From the NCBI GenBank assembly GCA_028293725.1, contig JAQGOE010000079.1, positions 1-37,074 on the forward strand: a DNA stretch of 37,074 nucleotides. The letters run 5' to 3'. The translations under genes were made by a program, and so were the position numbers. Positions 8,140-16,190 of this stretch are shown piece after piece. The notes beneath the pieces were generated by a model. That model made no database searches, was not told where the DNA came from, and saw nothing but the letters and a program-made list of their open reading frames with translations. The stretch is from Gammaproteobacteria bacterium (GTDB lineage Bacteria; Pseudomonadota; Gammaproteobacteria; Steroidobacterales; Steroidobacteraceae). Each line of letters opens with the position of its first letter. The first letter of the stretch is position 1.

Positions 8140-9351
8140 ATGTCCCCTACGCGAATTACACCGCAAATGGCTCAGGAGGCGATCGACTCCCGGGTAACGC
8201 CACTGCCGGCCGAATCACGGCCGTTGGAGCAGTGCATTGGGCAGATACTCCGGCAGGACGTCTATGCGGAGCGTGACAATCCGCCATTCGACCGGGTGTG
8301 CATGGACGGCATCGCGATTGCCGGCGCGGCTTTGGGCGGCGGATTGCGGCGTTTCACGATCGAGTCGGTCCAGGCGGCAGGTGCGCCGGCGATTGCGCTC
8401 TCCCGCGCGGAGAACGCGATCGAAGTCATGACAGGCGCAATGTTGCCAACGGGAACCGATTGCATCATTCCCATGGAGGAATATGAGTTGCTGGGCGACG
8501 TCGTTTCCCTGAAAACGGGCGTCCAGGGGGAGCCTTACCGCAACGTGCAGCGTCGTGGTGAAGACAGCCACCCGGGCGTCCCGATGCTCAGTGCGGGCAC
8601 CCTGCTGGGCGCGCCGGAAATTGCCGTTGTGGCCTCGGCCGGATTGGCCAACGTACAGGTCGGGAGGCAGCCAAGGTTCATGGTGGTCTCGACGGGCGAC
8701 GAACTCATCGAGCCGGGGCGACCCATCGAAGAGCACCAGGTGCGTCGCTCGAACGCTTACGCCGTCGTCGCCGCCCTGCGCAGGCGTGGCTTCGAGCACG
8801 TCAACAACGACCACATTCTCGACAACGAAGGGATGTTGCAGGATCGGTTGGCGCAACATCTCTCCGAGCGGGACGTCCTGATCCTGAGCGGTGGGGTCTC
8901 GAAGGGAAAATTCGACCTGGTGCCGCAGGCTCTGAAGAGTCTTGGCGTGGAAGAAGTGTTCCACCAGGTGGCGCAGCGACCGGGCATGCCAATGTGGTTC
9001 GGGATAGGCCCGGGGGGCCAGGCGGTGTTTGGTTTGCCGGGCAACCCGGTGGCCACGCTGGTGTGTTTGATCCGTTATGTTGTTCCGGCAATGAGCGCGG
9101 CCATGGGCGCCCGGAGCCGCGCCCCGGAGCTCATCGCCCTTGCGACGCCCGTCAAATTGAACAAGACTATGGCCTACTTCCTGCCCGTCAGCGTGCAATA
9201 CAATGACCTTGGGTCTGCCGTCGCCGCCCCTCGCCCACCCAACGGTCCGGGCGATTTTCTGGCTTTGACCGCGGCGGATGGGTTCGTCGAGCTCCCGCCA
9301 CGGGCGGAACCGTATCCGCAAGGCTTCGTCGCCAGTCTCTATCGCTGGTAG
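8140..9351 (+). CDS. moeA: Molybdopterin molybdotransferase MoeA
   Basis: Cytoplasmic enzyme that inserts molybdate into adenylylated molybdopterin, the last step of molybdenum cofactor synthesis. The sequence of 403 residues shows the MoeA order: an N-terminal PPFDRVCMDGIAI segment (the common form is PPFDNSAMDGYA), a beta-barrel region, then the MPT-binding domain with STGDEL, SNAYAV, SGGVSKGKFD and the GLPGNPVAT loop, and a C-terminal domain IV. The RVCMDGI variant marks a divergent MoeA subgroup. The start is ATG 8140; an upstream TTG at 8131 would overlap the TATAAT box. It is followed after 10 nt by mobB, so the two are co-transcribed. No molybdoenzyme gene is in the window. Confidence 0.95.
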   Translation: MSPTRITPQMAQEAIDSRVTPLPAESRPLEQCIGQILRQDVYAERDNPPFDRVCMDGIAIAGAALGGGLRRFTIESVQAAGAPAIALSRAENAIEVMTGAMLPTGTDCIIPMEEYELLGDVVSLKTGVQGEPYRNVQRRGEDSHPGVPMLSAGTLLGAPEIAVVASAGLANVQVGRQPRFMVVSTGDELIEPGRPIEEHQVRRSNAYAVVAALRRRGFEHVNNDHILDNEGMLQDRLAQHLSERDVLILSGGVSKGKFDLVPQALKSLGVEEVFHQVAQRPGMPMWFGIGPGGQAVFGLPGNPVATLVCLIRYVVPAMSAAMGARSRAPELIALATPVKLNKTMAYFLPVSVQYNDLGSAVAAPRPPNGPGDFLALTAADGFVELPPRAEPYPQGFVASLYRW

Positions 9352-9361
9352 GCTCGAAACT

Positions 9362-9895
9362 ATGAATAGCGCACGCGTGCTGGGAGTCGCGGGGTGGAGC
9401 GGCTCGGGCAAGACCACCCTGATGACAAAGCTGATCCCACTGCTGGTCGGCCGCGGCGTCCGGGTCGCAACGCTCAAGCATGCCCACCATGCTTTCGACG
9501 TCGATCAACCCGGTAAAGACTCCTACGAACACCGCAAAGCCGGGGCGTGTGAGGTGATCGTGTCGTCAGCGCGCCGCTGGGTGCAGATGCACGAGGTCGG
9601 AGACGGCCCTGAGGCCACTCTCGCCCAGTTACTGGCGCGGCTATCGCCCTGCGACCTGGTGTTGGTTGAAGGATTCAAGACCGGGCAACACCCGAAAATG
9701 GAAGTCTTCCGGCGCGCCGTGGGGAAGACACCGCTGCATCCCGAAGATCCTCGCATCATCGCCATTGCAAGCGACCAGGACTTTCCCGGTGCCGGCATTC
9801 CCCGCGTGGATATCAACGACATCGAGGCGATAGCCGCGATGGTACTCGCGCGCGCCGAGCCGTTGGAAAAGGTCATCGCGACGCTCGAAAGCTAA
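9362..9895 (+). CDS. mobB: Molybdopterin-guanine dinucleotide biosynthesis protein MobB
   Basis: GTP-binding adaptor that assists MobA in attaching GMP to molybdopterin, making the MGD form of the cofactor. It has a P-loop GWSGSGKTT at residues 11-19, then the MobB-typical stretch TLKHAHHAFDVDQPGKDS, and the Walker-B-like LVLVEGFK with HPKMEVFR after it. The length of 177 residues is normal. It begins 10 nt after the moeA stop, and the moeA-mobB pair is a common proteobacterial operon. The start ATG at 9362 aligns with the conserved N-terminus; translation is probably coupled to moeA since no strong ribosome site is seen. It ends 8 nt before the convergent antiporter gene. Confidence 0.95.
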   Translation: MNSARVLGVAGWSGSGKTTLMTKLIPLLVGRGVRVATLKHAHHAFDVDQPGKDSYEHRKAGACEVIVSSARRWVQMHEVGDGPEATLAQLLARLSPCDLVLVEGFKTGQHPKMEVFRRAVGKTPLHPEDPRIIAIASDQDFPGAGIPRVDINDIEAIAAMVLARAEPLEKVIATLES

Positions 9896-9903
9896 TTCAA
9901 GCG

Positions 9904-10911
9904 TCAATTGCCGTGCGTCACAGTCGCGACAACCACCGCGAAGATCCCGTAGAGCAGCGCCAACGGCACCAGGCTCCAGCTACTCACACGACCCCGGTAG
10001 AAAAGCACCCAGAGGATGATGACCGCGATCGTAGTGACCACCCCCGCCGTGAGCAGAGAGTGACCGAACAGCCAGGGGGTGAAAAACAAGCCCAGCGCAC
10101 TCGGCACCGTTGCCTGGATCATCATTGCCCCGGAGATATTGGCGAGCGCCAGGCGCTCACGGCCCTGGCGCACCCAGATGATCGCATTCATAGCCTCCGG
10201 AAGCTCGGTGGCCACGGGGCTGAGCAGGAGCGCGACAAACTGTGGTGCCCAGCCTAGCCCGTTCGCTATCGTCTCCAACTGGCCGACGAACGCCTCCGAT
10301 GCGATTCCGATGACGACCAACGCAGCCAGCGTCTGCGCGGACGCCCACGCGAGAGACGGCGAGGAATCACGCGGCCGTATTTTCAACGGCTCCAACTCCT
10401 CCGCTGCGGAGACCGGCTCGTCGTTACGCATTTCACGCCACAAATAGGCTACGTAGGCGGCTAGGAAAATCACCCCGAGTACGGGTTTGAAGGCAAATGC
10501 CACCAGGCCCACGCCCACCTTCACGACGAAGATCGAGAGAAACCAGGCCTGGTCGTGGCTCAGTCTGCGGTTATTGACCTCGACACAGGCGTCCTTTCTG
10601 CCGAGACGTTTGCGCTCGAGGAGCAATGCGAGCCCCACGATCGGATACGCGATCGTGGCCAAAACCAACGGGCCGCCAAGTGCCGAGCCAACGCCAATGT
10701 CTTTCTGCGCGGCATCTTTTCCAAACACCACGGCCACGAAAGTCACCGCGGATTCGGGCAGAGCGGTGCCAAACGCCGCCAGCACCGTGCCCGTGGCCGT
10801 CGCGCCCAGGTGGAACCGGTGGCCGACCCATTCGACACCATTGACGAAATACTCGCAGGCGAAATAAATCGCTGCGGCCAGCAGCACCGAGAGAACGAAC
10901 GCCGAGGTCAC
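9904..10911 (-). CDS. CaCA-family sodium/calcium (cation/proton) exchanger
   Basis: Inner-membrane antiporter of the Ca2+:cation superfamily with two inverted alpha repeats. Repeat 1 holds TVLAAFGTALPES and DIGVGSALGGP; repeat 2 holds LLLSPVATELPEAMNA and LANISGAMM. The acidic residues of both repeats (ALPES, ELPEA) that bind the cation are present. About ten membrane segments are split by a cytosolic loop around residues 150-180. The start codon is GTG 10911, which overlaps the stop of the upstream VOC gene as GTGA, so translation is coupled. The ion carried cannot be told from sequence. Pairing with an exported VOC protein and an aldehyde dehydrogenase is unusual and unexplained. Confidence 0.92.
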   Translation of the reverse strand: MTSAFVLSVLLAAAIYFACEYFVNGVEWVGHRFHLGATATGTVLAAFGTALPESAVTFVAVVFGKDAAQKDIGVGSALGGPLVLATIAYPIVGLALLLERKRLGRKDACVEVNNRRLSHDQAWFLSIFVVKVGVGLVAFAFKPVLGVIFLAAYVAYLWREMRNDEPVSAAEELEPLKIRPRDSSPSLAWASAQTLAALVVIGIASEAFVGQLETIANGLGWAPQFVALLLSPVATELPEAMNAIIWVRQGRERLALANISGAMMIQATVPSALGLFFTPWLFGHSLLTAGVVTTIAVIILWVLFYRGRVSSWSLVPLALLYGIFAVVVATVTHGN

Positions 10912-11378
10912 AGCAGTTGAACGTTTACGCCGTCCGGGTCTTTCACGTAGAAGCCGTACTGCCAGTTCTCATCCGGCTTCAGCCCACGCTGAATCAGATT
11001 CTGCGTCAGGGCGGCCTTGTTGAAATTCTCGACACCGACGCCGAAGTGGTCGACGGTTCCGTAGGGCTTTTCCTTGCGGATCGAAACGATCACATGCTTG
11101 CGGCCCAGTCTCAGGATGCCGTGCTCCTTGTCCTCACTCAACACCGACAGGCCGAACAATGTCTTGTAGAAGGTCGCCGACTTTTCGAGATCGCTGACGA
11201 GCACCGAGACATGGTCAATGCCCGTCGGGGTAATTTCCGCCGGCGGACTCGCCTCGGCAGCAACGGCACCCTGCGCCTGGCTCGCAGCGACCAGCAGCGA
11301 CAGACCTTGAATCAACTCACGGCGTGTGAGCCCACCGCGCTCAAAACGCTGCACCATATCGTTAATGATCGGCTCCAC
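10908..11378 (-). CDS. Tat-exported VOC/glyoxalase-family protein
   Basis: Protein of about 156 residues with one vicinal-oxygen-chelate domain (GIDHVSVLVSDLEKSATFY at the start, VDHFGVGVEN in the middle, YVKDPDGVNVQLL at the end). The metal-ligand positions (HVSV, DHFG) look plausible, but the terminal Glu typical of glyoxalase I is replaced by Gln. Reaction unknown; the family includes glyoxalases, dioxygenases and resistance proteins. An N-terminal twin-arginine signal (LTRRELIQG then a hydrophobic stretch ending AVAAEA) predicts export of the folded protein, rare for this family. I chose GTG 11378, with GAGG 5 nt upstream. An open frame extends upstream to 11444 but lacks a signal-like start. 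It lies between the aldehyde dehydrogenase and the antiporter, with a GTGA overlap downstream. Confidence 0.85.
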   Translation of the reverse strand: MEPIINDMVQRFERGGLTRRELIQGLSLLVAASQAQGAVAAEASPPAEITPTGIDHVSVLVSDLEKSATFYKTLFGLSVLSEDKEHGILRLGRKHVIVSIRKEKPYGTVDHFGVGVENFNKAALTQNLIQRGLKPDENWQYGFYVKDPDGVNVQLL

Positions 11379-11440
11379 GGCATCCTCTCGGTAGTCTTCG
11401 CGCCCTACGGGGCGCTGGCGCCGAAATGCTATACCAAAGT

Positions 11441-12853
11441 TCAACGGCGCCGCAGGAGAAAACGCGTAGCCCGAGCGGCTAGCCTACCCCAAGGAGGCCC
11501 TAGCCACTCGAGCGGGTTTATTACTCCGATGGCGTGCACAGCGCGGACATGACTGAAGCGACGGAATCCGTCGCGGCCGTGGTAGGCGCCCATACCACTG
11601 GCTCCGATGCCACCGAACGGAAGACCGTCGTGTCCCGCATGGAGCAGCGTGCCGTTCAACGTGACGCCACCCGAGGTGGCGCCGTCGAGCACCTGCGTTC
11701 GGACCCGTTTGTCGTTAGTGAAGCAATAGAGCGCGAGTGGTCGGTCTCGTGCATTGACGAACGCGATGGCGTCCTCGAGCCGCTCGTAAGGCACGACAGG
11801 TAGCACCGGACCGAAGATTTCCTCCCGCAGTAGCAGACTACTGGCCGGCGCGCCCAGAACGACTGTTGGCGCTATTTTCCGAGTTCCGTCGTGGTGGCCA
11901 CCGTGGCGAATAACAGTGGCGCCCGCTGCTGCCGCTGCTTCTATCGCCGCGTTCAGCCGAGCCTGATGGCGGTCTGTAATGACGTTTGTGTACTCATCGC
12001 TGGTTATTGAGGGGTAGGCGCGACGTGCCTCTTCAATGACAGCGTCCGCGAAGGCAACAGCGCGATCGGCGGGGACGAGGACGTAATCGGGAGCGACGCA
12101 GGTCTGGCCGGCGTTGAGCCATTTACCGAAAGCAATCGAACGCGCCGCCCGCTGCAGCGGAAAGTCCGCAGCGATAATCGCCGGCGACTTGCCACCGAGT
12201 TCGAGCGTCACAGGTGTCAGGTTCTCCGCAGCCGCGCGCATCACCTCACGCCCAACCGCAGTAGAGCCGGTGAACAACAGGTGATCGAATGGCAGGCTGG
12301 AAAACTCGCGGGCCACGTCAACGCCTCCACAGATTACGCTCACCTGCTCCGGGTCAAATCGCTGCGCGACGAGTCCCGCCAGTAGCGCCGAGAAAGCGGG
12401 AGTCAATTCGGAGGGTTTTAGCATCGCCCGGTTTCCCGCCGACAGCGCGTTTGCCAGGGGAACGACCGACAACAGCAACGGGAAGTTCCACGGCGACAGT
12501 ATCCCTACGACGCCGAGCGGCTCGTATCGTACCCATGCGCGGGCCGGCTGAAACAACCAATCGACCGCACGACGCTCGGGTTTCATCCAACGCTTCACCC
12601 ACCTGCGCGCGTGTCGGATCGCGTTCAGGGTGGGTATCGCCTCGAGGATCTCCGTCTCACGCTGCGCGCGCCCGCCAAAGTCTCCCGCAATCGCTTGCGC
12701 AAAGGCATTTGCGTTTTGGCGAACAAGATCGTGAAGGATGGTCAGCGAGACGCGGCGCGCGGCGGCGTCCGGCGTAGGGCTATTACGAGACGCCGCATGC
12801 TGGCGGTCAAAAAGCTGACGCATCGTGCGGTGAGAGGGGTCGTCGAGCGCCAT
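11441..12853 (-). CDS. NAD(P)-dependent aldehyde dehydrogenase, coniferyl-aldehyde dehydrogenase type
   Basis: Cytoplasmic oxidation of an aldehyde to the acid. All ALDH hallmarks are present: PWNFP (N123), TGSTAVG, ELGGKSP (general base E218), NAGQTCVAPDY (nucleophile C252) and EEIFGPVLP. At 470 residues with NAGQTCVAPDYV it belongs to the short class-3-like group that includes coniferyl aldehyde dehydrogenase (CalB) and fatty aldehyde dehydrogenases; the natural substrate is unknown. ATG 12853 has no obvious ribosome site, and ATG 12820 (MRQLF) is an alternative. It is first in a likely operon: 62 nt separate it from the GTG of the VOC gene. Confidence 0.92.
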   Translation of the reverse strand: MALDDPSHRTMRQLFDRQHAASRNSPTPDAAARRVSLTILHDLVRQNANAFAQAIAGDFGGRAQRETEILEAIPTLNAIRHARRWVKRWMKPERRAVDWLFQPARAWVRYEPLGVVGILSPWNFPLLLSVVPLANALSAGNRAMLKPSELTPAFSALLAGLVAQRFDPEQVSVICGGVDVAREFSSLPFDHLLFTGSTAVGREVMRAAAENLTPVTLELGGKSPAIIAADFPLQRAARSIAFGKWLNAGQTCVAPDYVLVPADRAVAFADAVIEEARRAYPSITSDEYTNVITDRHQARLNAAIEAAAAAGATVIRHGGHHDGTRKIAPTVVLGAPASSLLLREEIFGPVLPVVPYERLEDAIAFVNARDRPLALYCFTNDKRVRTQVLDGATSGGVTLNGTLLHAGHDGLPFGGIGASGMGAYHGRDGFRRFSHVRAVHAIGVINPLEWLGPPWGRLAARATRFLLRRR

Positions 12854-12955
12854 GGCGAAAGTCTACACGGCGCACGGCAGCACGGGAAACCGGCTGCGGG
12901 CACCCTCCCGACAGTATCAGGCGGGCGCCCGCGCGTCACACCAGGGGCGTGAAGG

Positions 12956-13522
12956 TCACTTCAGAGGCTGTTTGTCGCAATCCACCCGTGAGTTCCAGTC
13001 GGCGAAACTCCCGTTCGGGTTTTCCTGAAACGCCCAGACATGCATTTCGTAGAACGCCGGCAGGCCAAAGCGGTTGGGCTCGCCGATGTAGTTGAGCAGG
13101 TTGCCTTCCAGTGCCGGCGGCCCAGCATCCGGGTTGTTGGTTTTCCAGACGTTGGCGAGGATGATGAATTCGACGCCAACCAGACGGAAGGCTCCATCCT
13201 CCAGCGGCTCGTAGATCAGTGCCTCGGGCTGCTTTGGATCGAGGAGAGCCGCGGCAATGCGGGCGGGCTGAACAAAGTGGACGCCCATCGCGCCAAAGTC
13301 CGGGCCGCTGACACAGGGAGTGCCTTGCACCCAGCCCTCGCCTAAAGCGACATTGATATCTTTGAAACGCTTGGTGGCGCCATACACTTCAGCGACCAAG
13401 GGCGAATCGGATCTAAACGGCGAATGCGCGGGGTCGTGATCATGACCACTGTCGGCCAGTGCAAGCGTCGAGACGGCTGTCGCGAAGGTAGCGAGGGCGG
13501 CGAGTGGGGTGAATCTGTTCAT
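12956..13522 (-). CDS. Conserved exported protein of unknown function
   Basis: A protein of 188 residues with a clear signal peptide (MNRFTPLAALATFATAVSTLALA) followed by a short His/Asp segment (DSGHDHDPAH). The mature part has a recognisable conserved pattern seen in many proteobacterial secreted hypotheticals: GTPCVSGPDFGAMGVHFV, then ALIYEPLEDGAFRLVGVEFI and, near the end, PAFYEMHVWAFQENPNGSFADWN. No catalytic function is known to me. The start ATG 13522 follows GGGAG at proper spacing. That ribosome site and start codon lie in the 3' arm of a perfect 10-bp inverted repeat, suggesting translational control. It lies downstream of the SRAP gene with a 152-nt gap. Confidence 0.82.
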   Translation of the reverse strand: MNRFTPLAALATFATAVSTLALADSGHDHDPAHSPFRSDSPLVAEVYGATKRFKDINVALGEGWVQGTPCVSGPDFGAMGVHFVQPARIAAALLDPKQPEALIYEPLEDGAFRLVGVEFIILANVWKTNNPDAGPPALEGNLLNYIGEPNRFGLPAFYEMHVWAFQENPNGSFADWNSRVDCDKQPLK

Positions 13523-13567
13523 GTTGAGCTCCCATCCGTTCGTTTGTTGTGAGTGACAGCTCAACAT
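13521..13567 (-). promoter_or_regulatory. Leader hairpin overlapping start codon of exported protein
   Basis: On the minus strand ATGTTGAGCT (13567-13558) is perfectly complementary to AGCTCAACAT (13530-13521), separated by 27 nt. The second arm contains the end of the GGGAG ribosome site and two bases of the ATG. Folding of the mRNA would hide the start. Confidence 0.5.
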
Positions 13568-13592
13568 CGCCGATCGGGTGGGTCCGAGTCTT

Positions 13593-13613
13593 GAATCCCG
13601 ACTGAAAGGATTC
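13593..13613. repeat. Short inverted repeat between SRAP gene and exported-protein gene
   Basis: GAATCC and GGATTC, 6+6 perfect, flank a 9-nt spacer. Too short and not T-flanked for a confident terminator; it may be an operator. Nothing else is seen in this 152-base gap apart from the leader hairpin. Confidence 0.25.
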
Positions 13614-13674
13614 TGAATTGCCCCTGAAGCGGAACCGGCCGCGGGGAGCCAAGGTGTTCTGTCAGGGTGCGCAG

Positions 13675-14637
13675 CTAGGCTGCAACGCGATGCTCATAGA
13701 ATGGCGTCATGCGATCCGAGAGAATTTCCTCCAGCCGAGCGGGAGTCGTGTCTGCCGGCGAAAGCCATTCCCGGACGTTTTCATCCTTCAGGGACACGAC
13801 GCAGCGGGTGTGGCCGGTCGCCAAGACCTCGGGCGGCGGCGTGTCGGTGATCGCCGCGAATGAATAGAGTGACGGCTCGCTGGCGTGGGTCCAATGAGAC
13901 CATAGGCAGGCGATGGTCATGGGTACGCCGGAGTTGGGATTGAAGTGCAGCACCAGGTTGGATTCCGGCTCGCCGGGGGCGAGCGCGCGCTTCTCGTAGA
14001 GATGACGGGGCACGTTCTCGTAAAAGCTGTCGATCACCATGACGCCGTGGTTACGGCGATAGAGGGGCGACCAGAATCCGTTCAGGTTGTCGCGTCGCGC
14101 GTTGTAGGTGCCGTCATAACGCAGGTCATAGTCCGAAGGCTTACCGGGTAAGCGACACTGGTAGCGCATAGGACGGATGAGCAAGCGATCGCCGTCGTTA
14201 GTGACAACCGGCGCGTAATATTTTTTGGGGAAGATGCGCGAGTCGGTGGGACTGATGTGGTCACTGTGCAGGGTGGTGAGCTTATCGGTCAGTGCGGCGA
14301 TCTTGGCCGTAGCGATGCGCTCGTCGTTACGCGCCGCCTTGGTTTCCTTGAGCTGGAGCTTGCGCCGGGCATCGGCCAGGCGTTTGCGCTGCTTGAACAA
14401 CTCCTGCTCCCACACTCGCGCCTGGTTCGTGCGGTATTGCTCGATATAGGCCTGGCTGGGTCGAGCCTGCTCCGCCGCCATCTGCAATACGTGCACGTCG
14501 AGCGAGCGGGCAAACTGGATGTCAGTGTCGTCGATGCGCTGGCGGAACAGTTCCTCGAACAGCTCCCAGGCGACCTCGGCGCCATAATGCCGGGCCAGCC
14601 AAGCGAGATTTTGACGAACCAGGGCCGAATAGCACAT
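13675..14637 (-). CDS. SRAP-family abasic-site DNA-protein crosslink protein (YedK/HMCES-like)
   Basis: SOS-response-associated peptidase family protein; E. coli YedK and human HMCES form a thiazolidine crosslink between Cys2 and abasic sites in single-stranded DNA. The start must be ATG 14637, the second of two adjacent ATGs, so that the mature protein begins with Cys2 (MCYSA). Core residues are seen in order: the Asn of YNARRDN, the Glu of DSFYE and the His of ATGHTRC. The protein has 320 residues, about 100 more than YedK. The extra part is a charged helical, likely coiled-coil segment at about 60-125 (ELFKQRKRLADARRKL), which I recognise in a known MCYSA subgroup. It sits 50 nt downstream of a TetR gene. 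Confidence 0.9.
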   Translation of the reverse strand: MCYSALVRQNLAWLARHYGAEVAWELFEELFRQRIDDTDIQFARSLDVHVLQMAAEQARPSQAYIEQYRTNQARVWEQELFKQRKRLADARRKLQLKETKAARNDERIATAKIAALTDKLTTLHSDHISPTDSRIFPKKYYAPVVTNDGDRLLIRPMRYQCRLPGKPSDYDLRYDGTYNARRDNLNGFWSPLYRRNHGVMVIDSFYENVPRHLYEKRALAPGEPESNLVLHFNPNSGVPMTIACLWSHWTHASEPSLYSFAAITDTPPPEVLATGHTRCVVSLKDENVREWLSPADTTPARLEEILSDRMTPFYEHRVAA

Positions 14638-14687
14638 CACCCTATATTAGTAGGCCGAATTGCCTGGGGCATAGGGGATCCGAGGGA

Positions 14688-15341
14688 TCATATTGAAGCT
14701 GGGAGGTACTCCAGCATCAGCGGAAGGAGTGAATTCAGCATTGCGTCCTTCGTGAGAGGCCCCTGCCCCGGCCCCCGTAGTCCCCGGCCCAGCGCGAGAT
14801 GGGAAAATCCGTGCACCATCGACCACACGGCCAGAAGCAACCCATAACTCCGGGATGTCAGCTCATCGTGCGGCGGAAGGTTCGACGCTGCGCGAATGGC
14901 TCCTTCGAGGATTCTGTAAGAGCGCGCGGCGACACTCTTGAACTCTTCGTTGGTGTTGTCGTGCTTGTCGTCACGAAACATGAGTTGGAAGCGTGCGGGA
15001 TGTTTGAGCGCGAAGTTCACGTACGCGAGCGCCTGCAGCCGTAGTCGGCGCGCCGGGTCGGCCCCGCCCGCTTGGTCGGCGGCCTCGAGCTCAGCCCCGA
15101 ATTCGCGAAATCCGAGCAGAGCCACTTCGGTGAGCAGCCCTTTGGCGTCTTTGAAGTGGTGTGCGGGGGCGGCGGGTGAGACGCCCGACCTGCGCGCAGC
15201 TTCCCGCAGCGTAAACCCGTCGACTCCCCGTTCCAGAATGATCTGCTCGGCCACCGTGAGCAACTGCTGACGCAAGTCGCCATGGTGATAGGCCGTCCGA
15301 TTCGGCTTGCGGCTGCGCGGATTAATCTTGACACTGTTCAA
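14688..15341 (-). CDS. TetR-family transcriptional regulator (WHG-type C-terminal domain)
   Basis: One-component repressor: N-terminal TetR helix-turn-helix at about residues 20-66 (YHHGDLRQQLL, then FTLREAARRSGVSPAAPAHHF) and an all-helical ligand domain with a MVHGFSHLALG-like helix near the end, as in the WHG subgroup. The ligand is unknown. The start is TTG 15341, with AGGA 6 nt upstream; no in-frame ATG exists near the conserved region. The TTG lies inside one of two TTKACACTGTTYA boxes in the intergenic region, so it probably represses itself and the divergent DUF2306 gene. Confidence 0.92.
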   Translation of the reverse strand: MNSVKINPRSRKPNRTAYHHGDLRQQLLTVAEQIILERGVDGFTLREAARRSGVSPAAPAHHFKDAKGLLTEVALLGFREFGAELEAADQAGGADPARRLRLQALAYVNFALKHPARFQLMFRDDKHDNTNEEFKSVAARSYRILEGAIRAASNLPPHDELTSRSYGLLLAVWSMVHGFSHLALGRGLRGPGQGPLTKDAMLNSLLPLMLEYLPASI

Positions 15342-15373
15342 ATGATGTCCTAGCCTATCTTTACACTGTTTAG
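15328..15373. promoter_or_regulatory. Two TetR-type operator candidates and a -35 box
   Basis: TTGACACTGTTCA (15328-15340) and TTTACACTGTTTA (15360-15372) are near-identical boxes, 32 bp apart, each with the palindromic core ACAcTGT flanked by T and A. They occupy the space between the TetR gene and the divergent DUF2306 gene. The first box contains a consensus TTGACA reading rightward. Confidence 0.5.
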
Positions 15374-15395
15374 ATTATAGCGCGGGTGGCTCGAC

Positions 15396-16190
15396 ATGCA
15401 AAAGCGACTCACAAAATGGGGCACGGGGTTCATGGTCGTCTCGTCCATGATGGTGGCGGTCTATTCGCTGCGCTTTGCCGGTGCGCCTTTTGGCCACTGG
15501 GGGCTCATTGACCAGGGCATCCGGGACGTGATCACCCAAGTCCCGGTGCGGGCCTTGACGCACATGCTGGTGGCACCCCTGGCCCTTCTGCTGGGCGGGC
15601 TGCAGTTCTTACCGGGATTGCGCGCGAGGCACCCGAAGGTCCATCGCTATGTGGGTCGGATCTACGTGGCGAGTTGTGTGATCGCCGGACTCGGAGCGCT
15701 GGCGACGGTGCCGCATGCTTCCGGGGGCCCCGTTGCAGGGCTGGGCTTCGGCATCCTGGCGGTGCTGTGGATTGGCACCACTCTGGGTGGCTGGTGGGCG
15801 GCCGTGCGGCGTAAGTTCGAGCTGCATCGATTGCTCATGCGCCTGAGCTATGCCATGACTTTCGGTGCGGTGACGTTGCGCCTGCAGATCCCCATCGGGT
15901 TTATGTTGGGTTATGCCAGTTATTCCGCGATGTCGGTCTGGCTCGCGTACACGTCCTGGATTCCGAACGTGGTGGCGGTTGGAGTGTATTCGGCGCTGGA
16001 GCGGGCGAAAAAAAGGCGGCTTACCAGTAGCCAGAACTTGCGTGGTATTGTCTTGTCTCAAGCGGTAGATGGTGCGGCGGGATCGAAAATTGATGGGTGG
16101 AGGCTGGAAGGCGGAACACGCGGGGGAGCGCATCGGGACACTGGCCGCAGCAGCAATGCTCGCGCTTTTCGCCGTCCTGCTACAGGGTAA
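15396..16190 (+). CDS. DUF2306 membrane protein
   Basis: Integral membrane protein of 264 residues with about seven hydrophobic helices in the first 205. The DUF2306 features are HPKVHRYVGRIYV near residue 80 and a KFELHRLLMRLSYAMTF segment near 145, both with conserved His/Arg. Function is not established for the family. The last 60 residues are hydrophilic and arginine-rich, unlike the family, and are encoded in DNA that also encodes the signal region of the next gene. This tail may be the result of a lost stop codon. ATG 15396 is preceded by GGTGG. It probably responds to the divergent TetR regulator. Confidence 0.85.
   Translation: MQKRLTKWGTGFMVVSSMMVAVYSLRFAGAPFGHWGLIDQGIRDVITQVPVRALTHMLVAPLALLLGGLQFLPGLRARHPKVHRYVGRIYVASCVIAGLGALATVPHASGGPVAGLGFGILAVLWIGTTLGGWWAAVRRKFELHRLLMRLSYAMTFGAVTLRLQIPIGFMLGYASYSAMSVWLAYTSWIPNVVAVGVYSALERAKKRRLTSSQNLRGIVLSQAVDGAAGSKIDGWRLEGGTRGGAHRDTGRSSNARAFRRPATG

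Noticed and set aside
8215..9477. 420-codon open frame on the minus strand
   Set aside because: Antisense to moeA and the start of mobB, which are certain; composition is that of a shadow.
13675..14637. Coiled-coil insertion in the SRAP protein as a novel architecture
   Set aside because: The MCYSA-type long SRAP proteins with ELFKQRKRLADA segments are a known widespread subgroup.
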